The notes under the pieces were generated by a model. That model was not told where the DNA came from, searched no databases, and saw nothing but the letters and a program-made list of their open reading frames with translations. Source: Cecembia rubra (lineage in GTDB: Bacteria; Bacteroidota; Bacteroidia; Cytophagales; Cyclobacteriaceae). From it: a stretch of DNA of 38,798 nucleotides. Shown piece after piece: positions 8,882 through 17,669 of the stretch. The number at the start of each line of letters is the position of its first letter. Position 1 is the first letter of the stretch. The stretch is from NCBI RefSeq assembly GCF_003014575.1, contig NZ_PYGF01000020.1, forward strand, positions 1-38,798, in the 5' to 3' direction. A program made the translations under genes and the position numbers.

Positions 8882-9562
8882 ATGAGTTGGGTATCAAAAA
8901 CCTTAAGCAGCACCTTGGGCAGAAAACTTCTGATGGCCCTGACGGGATTGTTCCTGATTTTGTTCCTGATCGGACATGTTTCGGGTAACACGCTATTATT
9001 TAAAAATGATGGAGGAGAGGCATTTAATATTTACGCCAAGTTTATGACCACTAATCCAGCGGTTAAAATCTTATCCTACCTCACATACATTTCAGTTATA
9101 GCCCATGTGGTTTATTCAATCATCCTTACAAGGGTAAATAAAGCGGCAAGACCGGTACCTTATGCAAGCAGCCAAGCCTCTACCAACTCCGCTTGGAATT
9201 CCAGAAATATGGGGGTTTTGGGAACAATAATCCTGATTTTCCTCGTGGTCCATTTGCAAGGATTTTGGTATCAGATGCATTGGGGCAACTTGCCTACAGT
9301 ACAATATAATGGGGAAGAGTACAAAGACTTGTACACCATTGTAAAATTTGCCTTTCAGCAAGAGTGGTTGGTGGCTCTTTATGTAATTTCTATGGCATTT
9401 TTAGGATTTCACCTATCTCATGGATTTGCAAGTGCATTCCAAACTTTGGGACTGAATCACGTAAAATATTCACCTGCCATAAAGAAAGTAGGTCTGGCAT
9501 TTAGCATCATTGTACCAGCACTTTTTGCAAGCATGCCATTGTATATCTATTTCATGAATTAA
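8882..9562 (+). CDS. sdhC: Succinate dehydrogenase cytochrome b558-type membrane anchor
   Basis: This 226-aa single-chain membrane anchor of complex II (Bacteroidota/epsilon-type, with no separate SdhD) carries heme b and passes electrons to menaquinone. It opens with [18 protein letters not shown], typical of the family. About five hydrophobic helices are visible, with candidate heme-ligand histidines in [27 protein letters not shown] and [10 protein letters not shown]. It is the first gene of the operon, 11 bases before sdhA, which fits the conserved sdhC-A-B order of the phylum. Length fits the b558 subfamily. Confidence 0.93.
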   Translation: MSWVSKTLSSTLGRKLLMALTGLFLILFLIGHVSGNTLLFKNDGGEAFNIYAKFMTTNPAVKILSYLTYISVIAHVVYSIILTRVNKAARPVPYASSQASTNSAWNSRNMGVLGTIILIFLVVHLQGFWYQMHWGNLPTVQYNGEEYKDLYTIVKFAFQQEWLVALYVISMAFLGFHLSHGFASAFQTLGLNHVKYSPAIKKVGLAFSIIVPALFASMPLYIYFMN

Positions 9563-9573
9563 ACAAGATCATT

Positions 9574-11508
9574 ATGATTCTAGATTCAAAAATTCCAGAG
9601 GGACCTTTAGCAGAAAAGTGGTCCAAACATAAATTCAATGTCAAGCTGGTCAACCCTGCCAATAAGCGTAAATATGATGTGATTGTAGTAGGAACTGGTC
9701 TTGCCGGTGCTTCCGCAGCAGCCTCTTTGGCAGAGCTTGGATATAATGTAAAAGCTTTTTGCTTCCAGGATAGCCCTAGAAGGGCCCACTCCATTGCTGC
9801 ACAAGGCGGTATCAATGCTGCAAAAAATTACCAAAATGACGGAGACTCTGTTTTCCGTCTTTTCTACGATACAATCAAGGGCGGTGACTATAGAGCAAGA
9901 GAGGCCAATGTTTACCGATTGGCTGAAGTATCAGTAAATATTATCGACCAATGTGTGGCACAAGGTGTACCTTTTGCCAGAGAATATGGAGGATTGTTGG
10001 CTAACCGATCTTTTGGAGGTGCTCAGGTTTCCAGAACATTCTATGCCAGAGGACAGACTGGTCAGCAATTGTTATTGGGTGCTTATTCGGCTTTGAGCCG
10101 TCAGGTTGCGAATGGAAAAGTGAAGCTTTATCCCAGAACTGAAATGATGGATGTGGTCATTGTGGATGGTAAGGCAAGAGGAATTGTAACAAGAAATCTA
10201 ATTACCGGCGCCATTGAATCACATAGCGCTCATGCAGTATTGTTGTGTACAGGAGGTTATGGTAATGTGTTTTTCCTTTCTACCAACGCCATGGGTTCCA
10301 ATGTTACTGCTGCTTGGAGGGCTCATAAGAAAGGGGCCTTGATGGCCAATCCTTGTTTCACCCAAATCCACCCCACCTGTATTCCTGTATCCGGTGACCA
10401 TCAGTCAAAACTGACTTTGATGTCTGAGTCTTTGAGAAATGATGGTAGGGTATGGGTTCCGGCTACTGCCGAAATGGCTGAAAAACTCAGAAAAGGTCAA
10501 ATCACTGCCAACGAGATCAAGGAAGAAGATAGGGATTATTTTCTCGAAAGAAAATATCCGTCATTCGGAAACTTGGTGCCCCGTGATGTGGCTTCCAGAA
10601 ACGCGAAATATGTATGTGATGAGGGTAGAGGTGTAAACGAAACAGGAGAGGCTGTATTCCTTGATTTCCGTGATGCAATAATTAGAGACAGCGAAGATGT
10701 GATCCGGGCAAAGTATGGTAACCTGTTTGATATGTATCAACAGATTACCGGAGAGAACCCTTACAAAGTACCGATGAAAATTTATCCAGCGGTTCACTAT
10801 ACCATGGGTGGCCTTTGGGTGGATTATAATTTGATGACCAATGTTCCAGGTTTGTATGCTTTGGGAGAGGCCAACTTCTCAGATCATGGAGCCAATAGGC
10901 TTGGTGCATCTGCTTTGATGCAAGGTCTTGCTGATGGTTATTTTGTGATTCCTTACACCATAGGTGATTATCTTGCACAGACTCCTTATACCAAAATCCC
11001 AACCGACCATCCTGAATTCCAGAAAGCAGAAGCCGAAGTAAAGGCCAGAATTCAAAAGTTATTGGACATTCCAGGTGAAAAAACAGTGGATTACTTCCAC
11101 AAGAAACTGGGGAAGATCATGTGGGATTATTGCGGAATGGCCAGAACGGAAGAGGGATTGAAAAAGGCTAAGGCCATGATCAAGGAACTTAAAGCTGAGT
11201 TCTGGAGAAATGTGAATGTCTTGGGGGGCAATGAGGAGCTAAACCATTCATTGGAAAAAGCACACCGCGTAGCCGACTTCCTTGAATTGGGAGAACTGAT
11301 GGTGGATGATGCCTTGAACAGGAATGAATCCTGCGGAGGGCACTTTAGAGAAGAATATCAGACTCCTGAAGGGGAAGCATTGAGAGATGATGAAAACTAT
11401 GCTTATGTAGCAGCTTGGCAATATGTGGGCGAAGGTCAGGAGGAAGTCCTTCATAAAGAACCATTGTTGTTTGAAAACGTGAAGCTGACCCAAAGGAGTT
11501 ATAAGTAA
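9574..11508 (+). CDS. sdhA: Succinate dehydrogenase flavoprotein subunit
   Basis: This 644-aa catalytic subunit oxidises succinate to fumarate with covalently bound FAD. It has the dinucleotide-binding motif [19 protein letters not shown], the FAD-histidine region [15 protein letters not shown], the substrate-domain sequence QIHPTCIP, the capping-domain arginine region [20 protein letters not shown] and [10 protein letters not shown]. The C-terminal helical domain ([25 protein letters not shown]) is intact. The length is longer than the E. coli enzyme and typical of the Bacteroidota/B. subtilis-like group. The family can work as fumarate reductase too, so direction is inferred from the aerobic-type neighbourhood rather than seen. 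Confidence 0.95.
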   Translation: MILDSKIPEGPLAEKWSKHKFNVKLVNPANKRKYDVIVVGTGLAGASAAASLAELGYNVKAFCFQDSPRRAHSIAAQGGINAAKNYQNDGDSVFRLFYDTIKGGDYRAREANVYRLAEVSVNIIDQCVAQGVPFAREYGGLLANRSFGGAQVSRTFYARGQTGQQLLLGAYSALSRQVANGKVKLYPRTEMMDVVIVDGKARGIVTRNLITGAIESHSAHAVLLCTGGYGNVFFLSTNAMGSNVTAAWRAHKKGALMANPCFTQIHPTCIPVSGDHQSKLTLMSESLRNDGRVWVPATAEMAEKLRKGQITANEIKEEDRDYFLERKYPSFGNLVPRDVASRNAKYVCDEGRGVNETGEAVFLDFRDAIIRDSEDVIRAKYGNLFDMYQQITGENPYKVPMKIYPAVHYTMGGLWVDYNLMTNVPGLYALGEANFSDHGANRLGASALMQGLADGYFVIPYTIGDYLAQTPYTKIPTDHPEFQKAEAEVKARIQKLLDIPGEKTVDYFHKKLGKIMWDYCGMARTEEGLKKAKAMIKELKAEFWRNVNVLGGNEELNHSLEKAHRVADFLELGELMVDDALNRNESCGGHFREEYQTPEGEALRDDENYAYVAAWQYVGEGQEEVLHKEPLLFENVKLTQRSYK

Positions 11509-11535
11509 TTTAACAGCATTAAACTCGCTAGAGCT

Positions 11536-12285
11536 ATGAACTTAACTTTAAATATCTGGAGACAGAAAAATAATACCGACAAAGGAGGTTTTAGAGAATA
11601 TAAAGTGACTGATGTTTCCAAAGACATGTCATTTTTGGAAATGTTGGATGTGTTGAATGAACAATTGGCAGAAAAGGGAGAAGATCCAGTCCATTTTGAC
11701 CATGACTGCCGTGAAGGTATCTGTGGTATGTGCTCTCTTTACATCAATGGAAAGCCACATGGTCCACTTCAGACTACCACCTGTCAGTTGCATATGAGGT
11801 CTTTCAATGATGGAGAGACTATTACTATTGAACCGTGGAGGGCAAAGGCTTTTCCTGTGATGAAAGATTTGGTAGTAGACCGGTCTGCATTTGACCGTAT
11901 CATCCAAGCAGGTGGATATGTATCAGTCAATACTGGTGGTGTACCTGATGCCAATGAAATCCCCATTCCAAAAAGGGTTGCTGATGAAGCTTTTGATGCC
12001 GCTACCTGCATAGGTTGTGGGGCTTGTGTAGCAGCTTGTAAAAATGCCTCTGCTATGCTTTTCACCTCTGCTAAAATTTCACAGCTTGCACTATTGCCTC
12101 AGGGACAGGTAGAGCGAAAAGAAAGGGCAGAAAAGATGGTAGCCCAAATGGATGCAGAAGGTTTTGGCGCATGTACCAATACCGGTGCCTGTGAGGCCGA
12201 ATGTCCAAAAGGAATCAGCATTTCCAATATTGCACGTATGAATAGAGAGTATTTCTCTGCTGTGGTAAGCAGTGAGAATGTTTAA
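11536..12285 (+). CDS. sdhB: Succinate dehydrogenase iron-sulfur subunit
   Basis: This 249-aa subunit wires the flavin to the heme and quinone through three Fe-S clusters. The [2Fe-2S] ligands are in [12 protein letters not shown] plus the later TTTCQLH. The [4Fe-4S] motif is [13 protein letters not shown], and the remaining cysteines sit in [16 protein letters not shown], so all three cluster motifs are present. It lies 27 bases after sdhA and is followed at once by a strong hairpin terminator, closing the operon. Confidence 0.95.
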   Translation: MNLTLNIWRQKNNTDKGGFREYKVTDVSKDMSFLEMLDVLNEQLAEKGEDPVHFDHDCREGICGMCSLYINGKPHGPLQTTTCQLHMRSFNDGETITIEPWRAKAFPVMKDLVVDRSAFDRIIQAGGYVSVNTGGVPDANEIPIPKRVADEAFDAATCIGCGACVAACKNASAMLFTSAKISQLALLPQGQVERKERAEKMVAQMDAEGFGACTNTGACEAECPKGISISNIARMNREYFSAVVSSENV

Positions 12286-12310
12286 TAGGAATAAATTCTA
12301 ATCAAGATAA

Positions 12311-12339
12311 GGCTGTCTCAAAAAGGGACAGCTTTTTTT
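12311..12339 (+). terminator. Terminator of sdhCAB
   Basis: Stem GCTGTC at 12312-12317 pairs with GACAGC at 12327-12332, extendable by a T-G and a C-G pair, followed by seven T. It lies 26 bases after the sdhB stop. Confidence 0.8.
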
Positions 12340-12639
12340 ATCTATTTTCCTTTGCATCATGATTTTTTTTAAATTTATAGTGCTAGCGGAGTTGATCAAT
12401 TGTTTTATGGCACTTCTTAAGAAGTTAATTGCATCTAATTAAGTTTTATGTATATCCGCAATTAGACCAGTAACCAATTTAAATTGGGTCTTGAATCAAC
12501 CTGATATTAATAGATATTGGATCCACCTCAGCGGACAAGTTATTCATTGATTTTGGTTTGAAATCGTAGGTTTATGCTATTGTGATGATTCTACTGGCAA
12601 GAAAGCGGACAATCATGAAAGGAAATAAAGTTTTGAGAA
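12340..12639. other. Gene-poor AT-rich stretch with no recognisable gene
   Basis: About 300 bases between the sdh terminator and the broken lipoprotein gene contain no reading frame I can support. The only structure I see is a perfect 14-base palindrome, ACTTCTTAAGAAGT, at 12412-12425, and the octamer GCGGACAA occurring twice (near 12531 and 12605). It could be decayed coding or insertion-element DNA, but nothing in it is recognisable. Confidence 0.5.
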
Positions 12640-13703
12640 ATGAAAAAAAACACTCCTATATCTGATTTTAGTGTCCTTGATTGGGTGTGATAGTGGTATG
12701 AAATATAAGGACATTGATTATACGTTTACACTAAATGCTATTCCGGAAATAAAGCCACTGAAGGCAATGAAGATGGCTTTAGGATTATTGCTCTCCCCCT
12801 TTCAGATTTTTTTTTTATGATTCGCTATTATTTGTATCAACTGCAAATCAATCCTTTAATGTCAAAGTTTTTGATACACATAAGGACAATGAGCTTATAG
12901 GTGAAATTTTTGAAAACGGAATGGGACCTTCAGAAACGCTCTCCGTTTTTAATTTGATTTTTTTAGAGGATGGGACAGTTTGGGTTCATGATGTTGTTTC
13001 AACCTTAATGAAAAGATTTCTTTTCGATATCAAAGGTGACGCTATTGAAATTGAGGAAATTGAAAGTATAGCATTTATGAACCCCATTCTATACTCAGTT
13101 TATTTGAAGAATAACCAATTTTTTACCACGACTCAAGCGATTGTCCCTCTTTCCAGGTTTTTGGTTTATTCTCAGAATGGTGTTGAAATGTCTGGAATTG
13201 GAAATTATCCGGATTATGGCAGAGAAATGCCACCTATGGTGGCAGTGGATGTTTTTTCTGGCCAATTAATTTCCAATCCTGAAAAGGATAAAATGGTATT
13301 GGCTTATGAATATACAGATTTGATCGAGTTGTATGATGAGAAAGCTAATCTTCTAAAAAGAATTCACGGTCCACATCAATTTGTGCCTGATTTTGATATC
13401 GGTGATCGCTCTGGAACGCCATATATGAAGCGGGTATTTAATAAAACTCAGCATGCTTTCAAATCTTTGGCTGCAAGTGAGGAGCTGATTTTTTTATTGT
13501 ACGCTAATGGTAAAATAGTAAAACCTGGAGAAGAGGAAGCCACTATTCATCATGAGAAGATTTTAGCCATTGATTGGGAAGGCAATCCCTTGGCATTTTA
13601 TGAGTTGGACCATGCTGTAACTTCTATAGCCGTGGATTGGAAAAATAGAATAATCTATGGATTGGACAGGATTGAATCAGAAGTCTATGCATTTAATTTC
13701 TAA
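12640..13703 (+). pseudogene. BF3164-like (TolB-like beta-propeller) lipoprotein, frameshifted near the 5' end
   Basis: The open frame from 12921 (260 aa) is the body of a BF3164-like six-bladed propeller lipoprotein: ENGMGPSETLSVFN at its start resembles the GxGPGE motif, followed by DGTVWVHD, a central DLIELYDEK blade and the closing NRIIYGLDRIESEVYAFNF. Its missing N-terminus is visible just upstream in other frames. An ATG at 12640 runs into A8. One frame over, this reads KKTLLYLILVSLIGCDSG, a lipoprotein signal with lipobox LIGC. It then shifts near 12757 to EGNEDGFRIIALPLSDFFF and again at a T10 tract (12807-12816) to YDSLLFVSTANQSFNVKVF, which joins the long frame. Intact, it would be about 354 codons. 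Decay, phase variation or sequencing error in homopolymers are all possible. Confidence 0.6.
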
Positions 13704-13782
13704 CTTAATCCGAACTTTGAATTTGTGGCTGTCTCGGTTTTTAATAAATGTTTTCTTTCTTTTAGACTAATTTTATTTTTTG

Positions 13783-13790
13783 TACCTTTG
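13783..13790 (+). promoter_or_regulatory. Candidate -7 box for the symporter operon
   Basis: TACCTTTG matches TAnnTTTG and lies 50 bases before the symporter ATG at 13840. No good -33 TTG is visible at the expected distance. Confidence 0.4.
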
Positions 13791-13839
13791 AAAAGTCATA
13801 TTTATTTGAAATTTTATTTGATTTAAAGGAAGGGGATTC

Positions 13840-15282
13840 ATGCATTACATAGACCTCGGCATATTTGTCGGGTACATGTTGCTGATGCTGGGAGTAGGGT
13901 ACTACTTTATGCATCAAAATAAAAATCAGGATGATTATTATGTTGGCGGTAGAAATATAGGCAGTTGGCATATTGGTCTTTCTGTCGTGGCCACAGATGT
14001 TGGTGGCGGTTTTTCAGTAGGGCTAGGGGGCCTTGGATTTGTGATGGGACTATCAGGCAGTTGGATGTTGTTTACCGGGCTTTTGGGAGCCTGGTTGGCG
14101 GCAGTGGTGTTGATCCCTCGGGTCAAGAGTGATCCTGCTTTTGCCAATTTTTACACTTTCCCTCAGATTTTTGACTATCTCTTCAACAGACAAGTCGCCT
14201 TGGTGGCAGCGGTAATTTCATTGATGGGTTACCTGGGTTTTACCTCTTCCCAACTATTGGCAGGGGCAAAATTGGCTTCGGGAACTTTCGTTGAACTGGG
14301 CCTTACAGAAGCATTGGTGCTCATGGGTATCATTGCTGTGGTGTATACCGTTTTGGGAGGACTCAAGGCAGTTATCTATACAGATACGGTACAGTGGATT
14401 ATCCTGATGCTTGGATTTATCCTGATTGGCCTACCTGTGGCCTATTTTCATGTGGGGGGCTGGGAAAGCATTCAGGCTACCTTACCAGAGTCCTATTTTT
14501 CTCTTTCTAACCTACATTGGCAAGATCTGGCCAATTGGGGTATTACGATCATTCCGATTTGGTTTATCGGCATGACGCTCTATCAAAGGATATTTGCGAG
14601 CAGGGATGAAAAATCGGCCAAAAAAGCCTGGTTTATTGCTGGTTTTTTTGAGTGGCCCATTATGGCTTTTATGGGGGTATCTCTGGGCTTGCTATCCAAA
14701 GTAGCTTTTGAACAAGGCCTTTTGATCATTGACTTGGAGGTGATGGACCCTGAAATGGGTTTGCCCATCTTACTTCGCACCATTCTTCCTCCAGGAATCC
14801 TTGGACTGATGATGGCTGCTTATTTTTCCGCTGTACTCTCTACCGCTGATTCCTGTTTGATGGCCGCTTCAGGCAATCTCAGTACCGATGTGCTGGGAAA
14901 ATGGATGAATCCCAAAAGTGAAAATTCACAGATCCGATACAGTCAATTTTTCACCTTGATTTTAGGAGTCCTTGCCTTGTCTTTGGCTTTGCAAATGACC
15001 AATGTCCTGGATCTGATGCTGTACAGTTATGCCTTTATGGTTTCAGGTTTATTGGTGCCTATTCTATTTGGTCTCTTTACCAAATACAGGAATCCAAAAG
15101 CTGCTATAGCTGCTATGATTTCAGGTGGGGCGGTGACAGCAGGGCTTGGAATGATGGACTGGGAGCTTATTTTGGGGCTTGATCCAAATTTTTTCGGAGT
15201 TTTCACCTCTTTAGCAATGTATTTGCTTGTAAGCATGGGGTATAGAATTAAAAATCAAAATAAAATTAAAGAGTATGCTTAA
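13840..15282 (+). CDS. Sodium:solute symporter (SSF family)
   Basis: This 480-aa polytopic membrane protein with about 12-13 hydrophobic helices has the SSF signature pieces DYYVGGRNIGSWHIGLS near the N-terminus, GGLKAVIYTDTVQWIIL in the middle and AAYFSAVLSTADSCLMAASGNLSTDVL late. These line the sodium and substrate path in this LeuT-fold family, which includes PutP, PanF and SGLT. The start at 13840 follows AAGGAAGGGG, an unusually good ribosome-binding sequence for this genome. It overlaps the following GNAT gene by 8 bases. The substrate cannot be read from sequence; the downstream amino-acid racemase-like gene suggests an amino acid or related compound. Confidence 0.88.
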   Translation: MHYIDLGIFVGYMLLMLGVGYYFMHQNKNQDDYYVGGRNIGSWHIGLSVVATDVGGGFSVGLGGLGFVMGLSGSWMLFTGLLGAWLAAVVLIPRVKSDPAFANFYTFPQIFDYLFNRQVALVAAVISLMGYLGFTSSQLLAGAKLASGTFVELGLTEALVLMGIIAVVYTVLGGLKAVIYTDTVQWIILMLGFILIGLPVAYFHVGGWESIQATLPESYFSLSNLHWQDLANWGITIIPIWFIGMTLYQRIFASRDEKSAKKAWFIAGFFEWPIMAFMGVSLGLLSKVAFEQGLLIIDLEVMDPEMGLPILLRTILPPGILGLMMAAYFSAVLSTADSCLMAASGNLSTDVLGKWMNPKSENSQIRYSQFFTLILGVLALSLALQMTNVLDLMLYSYAFMVSGLLVPILFGLFTKYRNPKAAIAAMISGGAVTAGLGMMDWELILGLDPNFFGVFTSLAMYLLVSMGYRIKNQNKIKEYA

Positions 15283-15715
15283 GATAGAAACTTTATCTGC
15301 TAAAGATCAGGCCACCTACTTACAGAAAAAGGAGATAGCAGATTTCCTTTTTGTGCATTTGGAAAAATATGGTGATCCCCACAGGTACATCATGAAATGT
15401 TTGGATTATGCTTTGGATCAAGCGGTGGATAAAGGAGGTTTTGTGGTCATGGTTAGGGAAAACGGAAATATTGTTGGTGTTGTGGTGTTGAATAAAACAG
15501 GCATGTCCGGATATATACCTGAGAATATATTGGTTTATATAGCTGTAGATGCTTCCCATAGGGGTAAAGGCATAGGAAAAAAGCTGATGCAAACAGCAAT
15601 CGAATTGGCCAATGGGGATATTGCACTTCATGTTGAACCCGACAATCCCGCAAAGGGACTTTATGAAAGTCTAGGTTTTACAAATAAATACCTTGAGATG
15701 AGATTAAAGAAGTAA
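15275..15715 (+). CDS. GNAT-family N-acetyltransferase
   Basis: This 146-aa acetyltransferase has the acetyl-CoA pyrophosphate loop HRGKGIGKKLM (Q/RxxGxG/A type) at about residues 92-102, the preceding beta strand ILVYIAVDAS and the closing ALHVEPDNPAKGLYESLGF. Its start lies inside the last codons of the symporter and the next gene begins one base after its stop, so the three genes are one transcriptional unit. The acceptor is unknown; amino acids are reasonable from context. The length is that of a single GNAT domain. Confidence 0.85.
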   Translation: MLKIETLSAKDQATYLQKKEIADFLFVHLEKYGDPHRYIMKCLDYALDQAVDKGGFVVMVRENGNIVGVVVLNKTGMSGYIPENILVYIAVDASHRGKGIGKKLMQTAIELANGDIALHVEPDNPAKGLYESLGFTNKYLEMRLKK

Positions 15716-15716
15716 A

Positions 15717-16787
15717 ATGGCTTACTTGAACTTAAATAGGATAAAACTTCAGGAGAATTTTCAATTTCTTAAAGAAAGATTCCAAGAGCAGAATGTTTCT
15801 TGGGGAGTAGTTTCTAAGCTGTTTTGTGGAAATAGGAAGTTTTTAAAGGAATTGATTGATTTGGGAGTAGATGAAATTCATGATTCCAGAATCAGCAATC
15901 TTGCTAAAATCAAAGAATTAAACCCTGATATTCAAACAGTTTACATCAAGCCCGTTTCAAAAAGAAATATATCCAAAATGGTAAAGTATGCGGATGTTAG
16001 TCTAAATAGTGAACTCACAACCATCCGCTGGATATCTAAGGAAGCGCAGAGGCAAGGAAAAGTCCATAAAATCATAATTATGGTGGAAACAGGAGACCTT
16101 AGGGAAGGGGTCATGGGGGACCATTTGGTGGATTTCTATGCCCAGATTTTTGAACTGCCCAGTATAGAAGTCATCGGTTTGGGAACCAATCTCAATTGCC
16201 TCAATGGAGTAATGCCTTCTACTGATAAATTGATCCAACTTTCCCTTTACAAGCAGATCATTGAATTGAAATTCAATAAGCAGATACCTTGGGTTTCTGC
16301 GGGAACTTCGGTGACTATTCCTTTGCTACTGAACAAACAAATTCCCAAAGGAGTCAACCATTTTAGGGTAGGAGAGACCCTATACTTTGGTGTTGACCTT
16401 TTTGAGGAGAAAATAATAGATGGTATGCATGGAGATGTATTTGAATTATATGCTGAAATTATTGAAATGCAGGAGAAGCCAATGGTGCCAACAGGAATAA
16501 TCGCGGCAAATCCTCAAGGTGAAACGGTGAAGATTGATGAATCTCTTTTTGGGAAAACTTCTTACAGGGCTATTCTTGATATTGGTTTGCTTGATGTAGA
16601 TCCAAAGTATTTGATTCCTGAGGATGGGGAATTCGAAATCTTAGGTGCAAGTTCAGACATGTTGATTTTGAATTTGGGGGAAAACCCTAAAAATTACCAA
16701 GTAGGTGACACAGTTAAGTTTGGATTAAAATATATGGGGGCACTAGGAATTCTTAACTCCAGTTATGTAGATAAGTTGGTGAAATAG
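15717..16787 (+). CDS. Ornithine/alanine racemase-like PLP enzyme (fold type III)
   Basis: This 356-aa protein of the alanine racemase N-terminal (PLP barrel) superfamily is closest in pattern to the clostridial ornithine racemase (Orr) type. The PLP-lysine region is VVSKLFCGN (K34), followed by DSRISNLAKI, ADVSLNSEL, MVETGDLREGVM, GLGTNLNCLNGVMPS, HFRVGETLYFG and the C-terminal YAEIIEMQEKPMVP. The SGGNS phosphate-binding segment of relatives is SAGTSVTIPLL here. It probably interconverts L- and D-forms of a basic or small amino acid in the cytoplasm. The substrate is inference. It is the third gene of the symporter-GNAT-racemase operon, one base after the GNAT stop. Confidence 0.75.
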   Translation: MAYLNLNRIKLQENFQFLKERFQEQNVSWGVVSKLFCGNRKFLKELIDLGVDEIHDSRISNLAKIKELNPDIQTVYIKPVSKRNISKMVKYADVSLNSELTTIRWISKEAQRQGKVHKIIIMVETGDLREGVMGDHLVDFYAQIFELPSIEVIGLGTNLNCLNGVMPSTDKLIQLSLYKQIIELKFNKQIPWVSAGTSVTIPLLLNKQIPKGVNHFRVGETLYFGVDLFEEKIIDGMHGDVFELYAEIIEMQEKPMVPTGIIAANPQGETVKIDESLFGKTSYRAILDIGLLDVDPKYLIPEDGEFEILGASSDMLILNLGENPKNYQVGDTVKFGLKYMGALGILNSSYVDKLVK

Positions 16788-16827
16788 ATAATTTTTGCTG
16801 AAAATTAACCCGTAATAGGTGAAAAAA

Positions 16828-16835
16828 TAATTTTG
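16828..16835 (+). promoter_or_regulatory. Candidate -7 box for the first outer-membrane beta-barrel gene
   Basis: TAATTTTG matches TAnnTTTG and lies 55 bases before the ATG at 16890. It overlaps the alternative upstream start codon at 16833, which supports choosing the downstream start. Confidence 0.45.
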
Positions 16836-16889
16836 AAAGTGCTTTGGCATAATATTGGAATAGCCTCCTTCATACCAATAACTAATTCT

Positions 16890-17486
16890 ATGAAAAAACT
16901 TAGTTTATTTATCATGATGGTTGTCATGTCAGTTTCTTTGTCCTATGCCCAAAATCGTCCAAGTGATAGGGGAGGATTTGGTGTAAGGGGAGGTGTTAAC
17001 TTTTCTACATTTGGAGGAGGTGATATTGCTGATGATGATTATTCGCAAAGAACTGGCTTTCACGCAGGTTTGTACAATTCCTTTTATTTTGGAAGTATGA
17101 TAGCATTGGAGCCTGGGGTTTATTTTTCAGTGAAAGGAACCCGCAATGAGGACTTTGTAAATTCACGTGCTGTCCTTAATTATATTGATATCCCCGTACT
17201 ATTGCGTCTTCATCTTACGGAAGGATTGAATGTTTTTGGAGGTCCACAGGTTTCATTCTTGACATCTTCAAAATTTGAAGGGGATCTTTTTGGTTCTACA
17301 ATAAGATTTGATACAGATAACGTACATGAAAGGGATTTTGGAATGATTCTGGGAATTGGATATAATTTGCCGAAGGGCCTAAATGTACAAGGATCCTATA
17401 ATTATGGCTTAAGTCCAGTATTTAAAAGCAGCAATACGGATGTTTATAACAGAGGTTTTCAGATCTCTCTTGGTTATACATTCTAA
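16890..17486 (+). CDS. PorT-type outer membrane beta-barrel protein (paralogue 1)
   Basis: With the start at 16890 this is a 198-aa protein with a clean signal peptide (MKKLSLFIMMVVMSVSLSYAQ). An in-frame start 57 bases upstream would bury the signal. The mature part is a small OMP_b-brl_2/PorT-type barrel with alternating aromatic and polar strands: FGVRGGVNFSTFGG, TGFHAGLYNSFYFG, ALEPGVYFSVKGT, LNYIDIPVLLRLHL, NVFGGPQVSFL and a terminal strand ending in aromatic F (QISLGYTF), the usual Bam-recognised end. Function unknown. It is clearly related to the protein at 20334-20879, on the other side of the beta-helix/cytochrome pair. Confidence 0.85.
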   Translation: MKKLSLFIMMVVMSVSLSYAQNRPSDRGGFGVRGGVNFSTFGGGDIADDDYSQRTGFHAGLYNSFYFGSMIALEPGVYFSVKGTRNEDFVNSRAVLNYIDIPVLLRLHLTEGLNVFGGPQVSFLTSSKFEGDLFGSTIRFDTDNVHERDFGMILGIGYNLPKGLNVQGSYNYGLSPVFKSSNTDVYNRGFQISLGYTF

Positions 17487-17514
17487 AATCTCAGAAATAT
17501 TTAATCATTAATTT

Positions 17515-17559
17515 TGCCTTGGCATTGATCTAATTAATAATCAGTGCCAGGCATTTTTT
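17515..17559 (+). terminator. Terminator of the first outer-membrane beta-barrel gene
   Basis: A long imperfect hairpin (TGCC..TGGCA.TGAT against ATCAGTGCCAGGCA) around an AT-rich loop, followed by eight T, begins 28 bases after the stop. Confidence 0.75.
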
Positions 17560-17669
17560 TTATAAATTGTCTTTACCTTATTTGTGGTTCCCTGCTTTAT
17601 TTTGATGGGTTAAATTAATGATTGCAGGATTTGGTATAAAGAAGCGTAAAGTATGGCAGATAATACATT

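Noticed and set aside
12412-12425. Perfect 14-base palindrome ACTTCTTAAGAAGT as a regulator operator.
   Set aside because: It stands in a gene-poor interval with no promoter or target gene near it, and one 14-base AT-rich palindrome can arise by chance; noted only in the interval entry.
13725-13745. GGCTGTCTC recurring after the broken lipoprotein as a second sdh-type terminator.
   Set aside because: The complementary arm is missing, so no hairpin forms.
16833-16889. Extended N-terminus for the first outer-membrane barrel (start at 16833).
   Set aside because: It would place 19 residues ahead of an obvious signal peptide, and the -7-like box TAATTTTG at 16828-16835 overlaps that start codon.
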